A stretch of DNA of 64,000 bases, taken from assembly GCA_027422505.1 (NCBI GenBank), contig JAPQWV010000650.1, positions 124,001 to 188,000 of the forward strand, written 5' to 3'. The stretch's first letter is position 1; each line of letters opens with the position of its first letter. The position numbers were made by a program, and so were the translations under genes. This document shows, piece after piece, positions 55,195 to 64,000 of the stretch. The stretch comes from Craterostigma plantagineum. Taxonomy: Eukaryota; Streptophyta; Magnoliopsida; Lamiales; Linderniaceae. Below the pieces are notes generated by a model that did not search any database, had not been told where the DNA came from, and worked only from the letters and a program-made list of their open reading frames with translations.

Positions 55195-55302
55195 AAAGAC
55201 AAAAAAAAAATTTATACGTGTTTTGGTGCACTTCACTACTCACAACTCGCTAGGCACATAGGAATGCGTTAGAATAGACAGTTAGACAGTCGGGTCGTGA
55301 CA

Positions 55303-57074
55303 CTTAGGACTTTATATTATAGACTTGACTTGACGGTTGATGAAAGCAAAATAATCTGACCCCATACTATTAATAAGATTAGTATATACAAATATAAGAT
55401 AATATAAAAATAAAGAAAAAGAAAGAAAAGAATATATATAAAAAAGATCTTTTTAGTAAAGTTTTGTTTCTTCTTAGTTTTTTTTTTAAATTCGCACATT
55501 CTGATATGCAATATGACTTTGCATTTGAATTGAATTGATAAAATGCGAATATTTGTTCTTGCTAATACCCTTGCACGAAATTACAATTACATGTATACGG
55601 GAATGTGTATCTAGGTTAATCTTGATAAATAGCGTGTTTTTAGTAAGTGTCTCTTTGATTGATTTATATACTTACTTGATGAATCAATTGAGATGCATTA
55701 TCTGAGGGGGAGCATTTACAAAATAATATGCATTGAGCTCCAAATATTTTTAATATCCTTTCTCTAAGTGCTGCAGAAATTTGTTCGATCGAAAAATGAC
55801 ACAAAGCGCACCACTATGACGAGGATTTCACGAATTTACACGACATGGAGTTAGTGGTATTGGTATAAAAACTCAGGGGGAGCCTAATTAAAACGATTGT
55901 TAATTAACTCTAACATCATTAACGTTTTTGCTCTAAGTGATCCAGATTTTCAAAAAATTTCGTCAAAGAAGCCAGACGTTACAGTTCAGACATACATGGA
56001 GTTAATTGCAGTTATTTTAAATTTTAGGGGGAACAATTATGTGGTTATTAATTGAAATCAGGGTCGATCTGAACATATAGGAAAACTTACGATCGAGAAA
56101 TTGATAGAGGAGCAATTCTTGAGTTCAAATTTCTCGAGCGTAAATAGTAATGGGCCTGTCCAATCTAGAACCCAATACGTCTTATCAGCCCATTAAAACA
56201 ATTTTGCTTTTTGCAGTCGAAGAAGTATTTCTCATGCAAAAACCCTCATTCGAAGAATACAACAATATCAAAATTTTTCTCTCGCGAAAAACTTAAAAAG
56301 ACGAACCCAAATTTCACTCAAATCCTTTATTTTTTAAAAGATTATCGTCTTTCTAAGGTAGAATCGATATTCCTTAGACATTTGCGTGCTTATGAACTCC
56401 GTTTGCATCAATATCTGTGATTTTTCGCATGATTTTGTGGTAGAATTTTCATATGCTTCACTGTTCGAAAGTCGTAGGCTATTTCTCAAGATTTTTGACC
56501 TGTTAATGCGAATATCTGGTTAGATTTCTGTGATTTTCGATAGTCTTCGCATTTTCGCTCAATCTGGTAGAATGAATCTTCGATAAAATCTGCGTTCTAG
56601 AGTTTCAAATCTAAAGTTTTGACTTTCCGGGTTTTTTAAGTTTTAAGGCTATCGAAGAACTTTCTCGATCGCAACAGTCTCAATTGAATTTTAATTTGAT
56701 TGCGTTACTGTCTGTGTCGAATAAGATTTTCTATTGCTAAATTTTGACTTAGTCGACAAGTTTAAGGGACATAGATCAAATAATTACTTACCATCGAGAA
56801 TTCTAATTAGGACTTTATGCGAGCGAAAAATCAAAATGAGCGGAAGAGATAAAATAGATGCAATTTAATTCGAGCGTAAAACTTACAAACGAAAACAATA
56901 ATTTCGATTTCAATTTTGTACTAGGTCGTAGATTTTAGCGGCGATAAAAGTAATTTTTCGACGATAAAGTTTCTCGATCACAAAAGTACGTAGCGATGAT
57001 TTTAATCATCGAAAATTTTCTCGTAGAGTTACCTAGTTTCTCGTTGTCAATTTTTTCGATCGTAAAATTTCGCA
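55303..57074. other. unclassified AT-rich element, left part
   Basis: No coding domain. Three purine tracts with a similar core occur: CTGAGGGGGAGC (55704), CTCAGGGGGAGC (55871) and TTTAGGGGGAAC (56026); such tracts are found near the 3' ends of some Ty1/copia internal regions, so this may be the end of an unrecognised element. From about 56090 onward the sequence is rich in CGATCG and TCG(A)GCGTAAA-type words. A 69-codon frame at 56211-56420 has no homolog that I know. Confidence 0.35.
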
Positions 57075-57089
57075 GCGAAAAATTATTTT
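57075..57089. repeat. TSD of LINE F, left copy
   Basis: GCGAAAAATTATTTT, repeated at 60790-60804, 3.7 kb away, on the far side of LINE F and the solo LTR inside it. Confidence 0.88.
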
Positions 57090-57163
57090 TTTTTGGGAAA
57101 CGGTCACTAAGATAAATGAAATAAAAGAGGTACAAGTGTTCAACGGTAAAGAACAACACCAAT

Positions 57164-57179
57164 CGATAACAGACTACCG
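57164..57179 (-). other. LINE F 3' UTR stem-loop
   Basis: On the minus strand CGGTA-GTCTGT-TATCG, five pairs with one G:T, 6-nt loop identical to that of LINE B, about 67 nt before the poly(A). Confidence 0.62.
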
Positions 57180-57274
57180 GTGATCAACCAACGCAAAACA
57201 CGCGAAATCGAAGGAACCAACCAGACCAAGCCAGACAAGCAAGAAGGCAAAACAAAGAATAGTGGTCAAGGAGC

Positions 57275-57939
57275 CACAATCACAATCTACATGCCAAGCC
57301 AAGCGATACGCCAAACACGTCTAAGAGCGCAGATCTGAAGCTGACAGCTCCCTGATAAGGAAGATAGCCGTAAGCATAGTAGGGTCTCGATGTCAGCAGC
57401 AATCTGATCCGGTGGTCGTCGTCGACCCTCACGCCATCTCCTGTTACGCTCCGCCCAAAGGTGGTAAATAAGAGAGGCAAGCACATGACGAGGGCCCATC
57501 ATTGCAAGGTGCTTTCCCCGCCACCTTTGAGCAGCCCAGGTGATACCCGCAAGCCAGTCCGTTAGAGGCCAACCAAAACGAAGTTTCTCCCTCAGCAGCC
57601 GCATACATCGTCTCGAGTAGGGTCAGTCAAAAAACAGGTGCCGAGTCATTTCTGTGACATGAGCATCGCACAATAGGCACACGAGGTACCAGCCGCCACA
57701 GAAATCCATGATTTGTCTCTCGTCGCAAGTCTGTCCTTGATCGTCATCCATATTATGAACTCGTGTCGAGGAACAGCAAGCGGGCCCCCAAATAATGTGG
57801 ACCAAGGAACAAGAGGGAGCTTAAGCCACAAGCTATCCCTCGCAGAATGAGTGGAGAAAATGCCGTTAGCCGAAGCAATCCATCGTATCGTATCCTCTCC
57901 CTCGGTCGCACATGGGGAAGCATGGTGGCGATTTCCATG
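57275..57939 (-). pseudogene. LINE F ORF2, zf-RVT end
   Basis: Continues MEIATMLPHVRPRE after the solo LTR, followed by TIRWIASANGIFSTHSARDS, PRHEFIIWMTIKDRLATRDK, CAYCAML, and in another frame HLFFDRPYSRRCMRLL and the terminal RRVWRIAWLGM. The ORF2 C-terminal zinc-binding region is therefore present, with a frame break near 57630 and the usual first Cys of the LFFDC motif changed to Arg. It ends at about 57285. Confidence 0.82.
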
Positions 57940-60733
57940 TGTTGGGGTGGGCCCGATTAATCGACGCCGGCCGAACAGCGCAACGTGGCGATAGCGGAAG
58001 CGCGTTTTGAACCGAGCGGCGTAGGGTGCCGAACTTTCGATTTTCAACATCTAAATTCGACTTAGCGCCCTTAGGCTTCTCTCGAGTGCTCAAGATACTT
58101 CTCTGAGCCTCAGGATACCACGTCTAATCCGAACTTCTCACATTCGAATTTAATACATATTTATTTGAATTAATAATTTCATTCCAAACTAGTTCGAACA
58201 AAGCGGCAGCCAACAGTGTTTCGACTATTTGGCGACCGAAATAATTTCTGATCGATACCAAATTTTCCAGATTGATGCTACACTTCCCAACGATCGCAAC
58301 GAGGGGTCTTTCGAATCATTCCAATGTCTTTTGGTATTTTTTGCAAAATCAAAACAGTGGTTCGAAATTATCAATTCGATTAAAGCGGCAGTCTGCAGAC
58401 TTTTGACAGTTTGACAACTAAAATGATTTTAGATCAATACCAGATTTTCCAGATTGATTCTACACTTCCCGGCGATCGTAATAAGGGGTCTTTCGAATCA
58501 TTCCGATGTCGTTTGGTATTTTTCGCAAAATCAAAACAGTGGTTCGAAATTATCAATTCGATTAAAGCGGCAGTCTGCCGACTTCTGACAGTTTGACAAC
58601 CTAAATGATTTTAGATCAATGCCAAAATTTCCAGATTGATTCTACACTTCCCGACAATCGTAACAAGGGTCTTTTGAATCATTCCGATATCGTTTGGTAT
58701 TTTTCGTAAAATCAAATCAGTAAGGTTCGAAATATACCGTCGGTATACGTGAATGCACAACGGATGGACGTCGCAACACTTCGTCTGGCTCCCGGGGCTT
58801 CCGCGCTAGATTGTCACGCCGGTATGACCTTGATCGAACCTCCGAGACTGCTCCCGATGGCTAGACGCAGCTCGGTTTGGGCGTCGGGACTTGTCAAACG
58901 ATCCTGTGGCTTGACGTGGCTTAAGAAGTTCTAACTTCAACTCACTTTGTTTCTTTTCTCTCTAGTTTATTTGTTGAGAGAAAAAATACCAAGTACTTAG
59001 GCTTAGTAACCCCTCATGTTGGATCTACTTGTTCTCATTTTTGCATGCTCACCTTTGTAGTAAAATTCCACTAAGGTTTGTTTATTATATTTTTAAGTGA
59101 GACACTTGTCTTGACTCAAAGTGAGTCACTTGCCACCTCAAGCTATGTGGCAAGCCATGGAATTCTCCACATGTCCAAGACCATGCAAAATTTCAAGTAA
59201 TTCCATGTAGGCCCTTTAGGTTTTTAAATTCTCAATTTAGTCCCTCAATTTTAAGTAATAAAATAATTAAATCCAATCTAATTATTTTATTTATAATTGA
59301 GCCTCATTTAGTTAATTAATTAAGCATTTAAGACAATCTCAAGTCCTAATTATTCCCGTGACCGTCACCGGAATTTAACTAAATTATCGACACCTCGTGT
59401 CAACTATGCCACTACCTCAACGAATCTCATTCGTTAGTTTCCAGAGAAAAGCCCGCCGTTTTCGTTCAAGTTCATTACCATTTTTAAGCGTGACCCTCTA
59501 GGTCCGTCTCAACTGGCACGGTAGGCTTTTCTCCCGCTCAAGTGGCTGCTTGCCTCTTTCTTTCCCTAGGGGAAGTTCTTAAGGCAGATCGCAGGAGAGC
59601 TCCGTTACACAGAAAGTCCTTTTTGTCAAAGATGACTGATGGATATCCTCTAGCGGGATCAGACCTTACACAAGATAGCATCCCGTAAGAAGAGACCTTC
59701 TCTCAAGAATATCCATTGGTTGCGGATAAGATCTATGGAGTATCCGCGAGTCCCGGTATTCGCCTAGCCAATCCCGCGGTACCGGACAGATCCCAGTTGA
59801 GAACGAATTTTGATCTAATCGAAATTCGGGCGAACCGACTATAGTGTATTCATTTAAATACATCTTATGCCTTTCACTTGCGTCCCGGTTAGGTGAGAGC
59901 CATGTAAATGTCAAACTCACTAACCCAACACTATGTTATAATTGAGACCCAACCGATTTAAACTCCGCTCCGTATCTAATACGAGCGAGCTTACCAAGCT
60001 TCGGCCGAAGGCTTTACAATCGTCGTTCTCCAATTACCTCATAGGATGTTAACCTATACGAATATAAGCAGTGAATCCCGATAGCAGTCAAAGCCCGACA
60101 ATCACCTCCGTAAAGTCAGTTGCGTTTCGTCGCTGGCCCGTGTCCCATTTCCGAACACTTGCGGACCTAGCCAACTAGCGACAAACCGAAATCGCGAAAG
60201 CAAATCCGTCAGTGACCCTATCGGTCTGAGGCTGCTATAGTCATTCGTTCAATCATTGACAACATCCTAGTCATGTGATCAAGACAAATACGAGCCGAAT
60301 GTCCGAATACGCGATCTCTCCGATCATCAATATCTCCATCACGACCCACAACCTCTCAGGTAATCGGTGACACTACCGATACTATGTGGTCGTCAATGAA
60401 TAAGTCATATTCGGATATGTAGTCACCCACCTAGAATCCTTAGACTTAATTTAATGCTGAGATAAGGACCGTCCGGTGTCTCCTCCCTCGTCCCCACGAG
60501 AATCAGACGTCCAACTCAAACATTTGGGTGTTATTTATTTATCGCACCGCCAGATGCCAAGCAGACTTTAAAATCGATAAATAAATAATAATGCCTTTAT
60601 TATAATGAAAATAATATTCACTACTTTATTTTAACAGTATATACAATAAAACTGTCTATCGACCCATACATCATTGTGCGCCCTATACTATTCCTAGTCC
60701 TCGTATGGCATTCTGAGGGCACACTCCCTAACA
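57940..60733 (-). mobile_element. solo LTR in LINE F, 2794 bp
   Basis: Flanked by the 5-bp TSD CCATG (57935-57939 and 60734-60738). In minus orientation it begins TGTTAGGGAGTGTGCCC and ends CCCAACA. Joining across it makes LINE F ORF2 continuous, which proves the limits. It contains AATAAA-type signals, three ~180-bp near-repeats (58240-58740; see separate entry) and no coding region. I recognise it as an LTR of a long plant retrotransposon but do not assign a lineage. Confidence 0.9.
58225..58740 (+). repeat. three ~180-bp tandem repeats in the solo LTR
   Basis: Units begin near 58229, 58411 and 58606. Each has GATCAATACCAGATTTTCCAGATTG-like sequence, then TACACTTCCC, CGATCGTAA, GGGTCTTTCGAATCATTCC and AAATTATCAATTCGATTAAAGCGGCAGTCTG. 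The first two give a 61-codon frame each on the plus strand; these are repeat artefacts. The repeat is 182-195 bp long and less decayed than the one at 2325. Confidence 0.8.
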
Positions 60734-60804
60734 CCATGTACTCCACAGTCGTCTGACCAGGCCAATGCCAACCCGTATCATCGATCACCGCGAAAAATTA
60801 TTTT

Positions 60805-61270
60805 AAAATTGTAATACTTTCTCGCTCGATAACTTTCACGACGAAAATTTTATTAACGCGCAAAAGAATTATCGTTCGTAAATTTATGACGAAATCTAAT
60901 TTCTTGATCGTAAATTTACACGAAAATTTTTCTCGATTGTAAAATTTTCGATCGTAAAATGAAGCGGAGACTTTAATAGAAATTAAAAGGAAATCAAAAT
61001 TGAGAATTCAGTTTTCGCGCGATAGATACAGCGGTGTGAACAGTGTGTAATGCGATCTTCTACACAGTAAATTTTCGAGTGGTCTTTATATGTTTTATAC
61101 TCTAACTTTGAAATTACATTTTCTTGCACACAATCACTTCCGTATAACCTATGTGCAAAATTATTCTTATATGAATATCAAACATGACATATTGTGTTCG
61201 AATGTTATAGTTTGATATGATATATCTCAAAAATTGAATTTATCAAGTTTATTTTTGTTCAGATGGCAAA
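60805..61270. other. unclassified AT-rich element, right part
   Basis: Continues the DNA broken by LINE F. It is rich in CGATCGTAAA-type words (TTCGTAAATTTATGACG, TTGATCGTAAATTTA, TTTTCGATCGTAAAATG). No coding frame. It ends at the poly(T) of LINE G. Confidence 0.45.
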
Positions 61271-61355
61271 TTTTTTTTTTTGGGAAACGTTCACTAAAAT
61301 AAAAGAAACAGGAGTACAGTGGGAGCATACATGATGACGCTCATGACGCAACAAG

Positions 61356-61369
61356 CGGTAATAAAACCG
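61356..61369 (-). other. LINE G 3' UTR stem-loop
   Basis: On the minus strand CGGT-TTTATT-ACCG, a perfect 4-bp stem with a 6-nt loop, about 75 nt before the poly(A). Stem bases differ from LINEs A and B at most positions but pair. Confidence 0.55.
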
Positions 61370-61863
61370 ACCCAACAGCACGTCGACAGGACCGACGCAG
61401 CCCAGACACCTACCAGGTCCCTACAAGACCCAAGTCAAACAGACTACGAACACCCGTGAAAAAACAAGCAATTGCAACACAAACAGTTGCGACACGACCA
61501 GAGGCAAACGTAGGTGAACAAATCCAATAACAAGCAACAGGATCCTGGTACCAGATGTGGTACCAGCAGGGCGCTCGGGGGACGTGCAGGCGAGGCGCAA
61601 GCGCACAGCCAAGGAAACAAGTGGAGAGACAGCCATGCAAGTGGGTGTCAAGTTTCCGCAGGTCAGGTCGGGCGAGGACGGCGACAAGCGCCAACTCCTG
61701 TTTCTTTACCAGAGCCGAGCACAGGACCGCTACAAGAGGCACCACCACCAGGGCAGGAGACTCCCTACGTCGCTCCCCACACCGGCCAACCCTAGCCTGT
61801 GACACAAGAAGCAAAGCAGCCAAACAAAGCAACCATGCAATCCGGGCAACCAAACCAACCTAC

Positions 61864-63537
61864 CTACCAAGCTATCCGCCACACCCTCTTAAGGGCACAT
61901 TTTTGTAAAGCATATTTAGAAGGGAGGGTAGAAAGGCGTAGGCATAGTAATGATTCAACATCAGTAATAATGTGACCTGGCTGACATTGCCTACCATCGT
62001 GCCATCTTCTGTTCCGCTCCAGCCACAGGTGATACACCAACGAGATTAGTACATGTCGCGGGCCCAGCTGAGCAAGGTGTTTGCCCCTCCATCTACGAGC
62101 AGCCCACCTAACGCCAGAACTCCAATCCCCGGCCAGCCATCCCATGCATAGTTTACGACAAAGAAGTCGGAGGCAACGCCTGGAAAATGGACATTCAAAG
62201 AACAAGTGTTTAGTCGTCTCCACCTCCTGAGTGTCACAGAGAAGGCAAGTAGAGCAGCCCGCCTTAGCCGCTATCCAAGGTTTGTCCTAGTGGCCAATCT
62301 ATCTCTAATGGCAAGCCACATGATGATTTCATGCCTAGGAATGACAAGCGGACCGCCCAAGATATTGTGCCAGGGCACCTTAGGCCGCCTCATACGAATG
62401 TTCTCCCTGGCGGAGCGAGTAGAGAAGAGACCATTTGGCGATGCCGTCCGTATAATCTTGTCCTCCGCATTAGGTCTAACCTGTGGTAGCATAGGTTCGA
62501 ACTCAAGATATTCCGTCGATGTGCGATTGGGCCAGCACCAGCCATCCTCATGAATCACTTCACTAAGCATGGAGTCGAGAGGCAGCCCCATTATCATAGG
62601 GCCACGAGGGTAGCGTTCGATCAAGGGGCCCGATGGGAGCCAGGGGTCGGTCCACAATCTGATAGAAGAGCCATTCCCAATACTGAAGGTGATGAGTGGT
62701 CGGATCTGGTGGCGTAGCTTCAAAATCTTCCGCCAACTCCACGAAGTGCGAGTCGAAGGTCTAATAGTCCACAGTGAAGAGTTGTAGAGACGAGTCTGCC
62801 GGATCCAAGAGGCCCAAAGGGAAGTATCCTCGTAGTAGAAGGGCCTTGTTATCCGTTTCGATGGATCTAATCCCCAGGCCACCTTCTTCCTTTGGAAGGC
62901 AGACATCTGCCCATGCCACTTTCGCAGATGAGCCGTTCCAGAGGAAGTCTCTCGTTTAGCCTCAATACTCTTTACGACACCTTTGGGAAGAAGGAAGACA
63001 CTCGCCCAGTATGTGTGAAAACCAAGGAGAACGGACTTTATGAGTTGTACACGACCCGCGTAAGATAATGAAAGATTAGTCCAAGACCCCAGACGTCGGT
63101 CAATGCTGCTGAGGAGGGGGGCGCAGTCAGCAATACTGAGCCTAGAGGTGATGAGGGGAACCCCAAGATAGCGAACCGGAAGGGAGCCAGGAGGATCCCC
63201 ATAACCGTGTGGATTTGGTCCTTAAGGCGATCGGCTCGTCTAGAAATGAACATTTCGCTTTTGTGAGGATTGGCCTGCAGGCCTGACAACATAGCGAAGT
63301 GGTCAAGACATCCTTTGAAGGTAGCCACAGATTCAGTATCCGCATGGGAAAATAGAAGGAGGTCGTCCGCGAAGGAGAGCATAAATAACTTCGTAGTCTC
63401 GCATTTCCAGTGGTAGCGGAAGTTGATGTTATGCCGAATTCTATCAGTGATCATGCCATGTAGGACCTCCATCACAAGCGTGAACAGGTACGGTGATATA
63501 GGATCGCCCTGACGAAGGCCACGCCGCCCTTGGAAGT
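61864..63537 (-). pseudogene. LINE G ORF2, RT palm to zf-RVT, broken
   Basis: Begins at the breakpoint with GRRGLRQGDPISPYLF, followed by FADD within LSFADDLLLFSHADTE (about 63385), LQANPHKSEMFISRRADRL (about 63260), a frame break near 63190 (the PVRYLGVPL motif is split), a second near 62945, then LWTDPWLPSGPLIERYPRGP (about 62640), PRHEIIMWLAIRDRLATR (about 62330), a break near 62275, and ETTKHLFFECPFSRRCLRLL with the end KRVWRIAW and a stop at 61864-61866. The zinc ligands of the LFFEC motif are present. Confidence 0.87.
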
Positions 63538-63597
63538 AGTTCATCATTTCAGTTTCGGGCGAAGGCCACGCCTGACAACATAGCGAAGTGGTCAAGA
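63538..63597. other. patchwork filler DNA at a breakpoint
   Basis: Sixty bases made of nearby pieces: TAGTTCATCATTTCAG with TTTCGGGCGA (array, same as 63613-63638), AAGGCCACGCC (LINE G 63515-63525) and CCTGACAACATAGCGAAG with TGGTCAAGA (LINE G 63280-63308). See findings. Confidence 0.8.
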
Positions 63598-63747
63598 TAT
63601 TCGATCGTATGTAGTTCATCATTTCAGTTTCGGGCGACGGGGAAACTTTCGAGAGGTTAGGTGATTTTAAAATTGGGCAATAGGACTTTCGATAGAAACT
63701 AGAGCCTCATGAAACATAATAGAACTCTCGATCGAAAGTGAGCTCAA
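63598..63747 (+). repeat. 1.08-kb array segment, duplicate of 43942-44091
   Basis: Almost identical to 43942-44091, including the TSD CTCAA (63743-63747) and a GATAGAAACTAGAGCCTCATGAAACATAATAG variant shared only by these two copies. Confidence 0.9.
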
Positions 63748-64000
63748 TGTAATACCCGAGCCTCGTAAGTTAGTCGGCCAATAAATATGCATGCATATTA
63801 TGTGACTTACGTGATTGTATGGAACATGTTTTATGATTTTATGTGCCAACGTGATTACATATTAGATATTATTAGGGTTACTAACCAAGTAGAGGGACTA
63901 ATTGAGCTTAGAAAGGGTTCATATAAGATAGGAAGGGATGAGTTTCGATATATTAGAAGTTCAAAATCTTAAATGTCTCGAGATTTATAATTTCGAGAGG
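63748..64000 (+). mobile_element. start of a second copy of the 44092 solo LTR
   Basis: Matches 44092-44343 with one substitution (GTGATTGTATGG against GTGACTGTATGG) and a one-base indel near 63993. It runs off the window. The 5' flank is shared as well, so it is a duplication of the locus and not a second transposition. Confidence 0.9.

Larger units (their letters stand above)
52506..55302 (+). mobile_element. LTR (TTCGCGAA type), 5'-truncated
   Basis: Ends GTCGGGTCGTGACA at 55302, like the solo LTR at 20713-23934, with the same order before it: inverted repeats 1 and 2, GACGACCTGTGAGGCCGGGCGCATA and CACAACTCGCTAGGCACATAG. The body (52750-53900) is packed with TTCGCGAA words. The TG start is absent; the left edge joins the Tat/Athila-like remnant near 52505, so the 5' part is deleted. 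No TSD can be tested. Confidence 0.82.
57090..60789 (-). mobile_element. LINE F, 5'-truncated, with inserted solo LTR
   Basis: A minus-strand L1 limited by a 15-bp TSD. The LINE itself is only about 0.9 kb: 60789-60739 (VIDDTGWHWPGQTTVEYM) and 57939-57090. Tail TAGTGACCGTTTCCC plus poly(A). It is related to LINE G and to the nested ORF1-only LINE by that tail. Confidence 0.9.
61271..63537 (-). mobile_element. LINE G, 5'-truncated L1
   Basis: Poly(A) appears as poly(T) at 61271-61281, followed on the minus strand side by TAGTGAACGTTTCCC, the tail form of LINE F. The element extends through a long 3' UTR (about 580 nt), the zf-RVT region and RT, and stops at YFQGRRGLRQGD near 63537, where a patchwork junction replaces the rest. 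No clean TSD remains. Confidence 0.88.

Noticed and set aside
44092..55302. A single large LTR element with its two LTRs at 44092-48463 and 52506-55302
   Set aside because: Ends differ (GGTGCCGCA against GGTCGTGACA), words differ, and the 44092 LTR has a complete TSD around itself alone.
58229..58596. Two adjacent 61-codon frames with nearly identical text
   Set aside because: They are the two better-kept units of a ~185-bp noncoding repeat inside a solo LTR.
61514..61908. Frames of 93-117 codons in the LINE G 3' UTR, both strands
   Set aside because: Located between the ORF2 stop and the poly(A), with no homolog in LINE F or the nested LINE tails.
44092..64000. Copies at 44092 and 63748 as the two LTRs of a 20-kb element
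   Set aside because: The 5' flank and TSD outside the LTR are also repeated, which LTRs of one element cannot explain. A locus duplication does.

Overview
The window is plant nuclear DNA, almost certainly repeat-rich intergenic heterochromatin of a flowering plant. Evidence for this is the plant-type L1 LINEs (ORF1 with a DUF4283-like domain and CCHC knuckle, ORF2 with endonuclease, reverse transcriptase and a C-terminal zf-RVT domain), a Ty3/gypsy chromovirus with an initiator-Met tRNA primer site, a Tat/Athila-like gypsy remnant, a Stowaway MITE and a tRNA-derived SINE. I found no host gene, rRNA, tRNA gene or CRISPR. Every long reading frame that I can identify belongs to a transposable element, and all are broken by frameshifts or stops.

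Layout. 1-4950: a minus-oriented LTR fragment, a threefold ~185-bp repeat, a stretch rich in TTCGCGAA words, a primer-site/LTR candidate and a Stowaway MITE. 4950-6300: 5' part of a LINE (D). 6325-6480: a fragment of an LTR 3' end. 6485-48573: the backbone is a tandem array of a ~1.08-kb unit (AATCG-GG-CGATT words), of which only about 6-7 kb is array. The rest is nested insertions: LINE A (9852-16834, itself hit by an ORF1-only LINE at 10112-11040); LINE E (17688-20261) fused to a chromovirus whose left LTR (20262-25105) carries a 3.2-kb solo LTR with a SINE in it, whose coding part is 25106-29740, and whose right LTR (29741-42719) is split by LINE C (31345-42385), which is split by LINE B (33198-38941); and a solo LTR (44092-48463) containing another solo LTR (46921-48442). 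48574-52500: Tat/Athila-like remnant. 52500-55302: truncated LTR with TTCGCGAA words. 55303-61270: AT-rich DNA with CGATCGTAAA words, cut by LINE F (57090-60789), which holds a 2.8-kb solo LTR. 61271-63537: LINE G. 63538-64000: patchwork filler DNA and then a near-identical copy of 43942-44340.

Nearly all boundaries rest on target-site duplications (TSDs) or on an uninterrupted copy elsewhere in the window, so the order of insertion can be read directly.

The most interesting signals lie outside protein coding. (1) A set of LTRs shares the same ends but has a central body filled with a different CG-centred palindromic word in each family. (2) Two short inverted repeats near the LTR 3' ends are kept, with paired base changes, in LTRs that have otherwise diverged. 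(3) Five LINE copies carry a 4-6-bp stem with a 6-nt loop about 65-80 nt before the poly(A), with compensatory changes. (4) An ORF1-only LINE with its own TSD. (5) A templated-filler junction and a 19,656-bp spaced duplication at the right edge.
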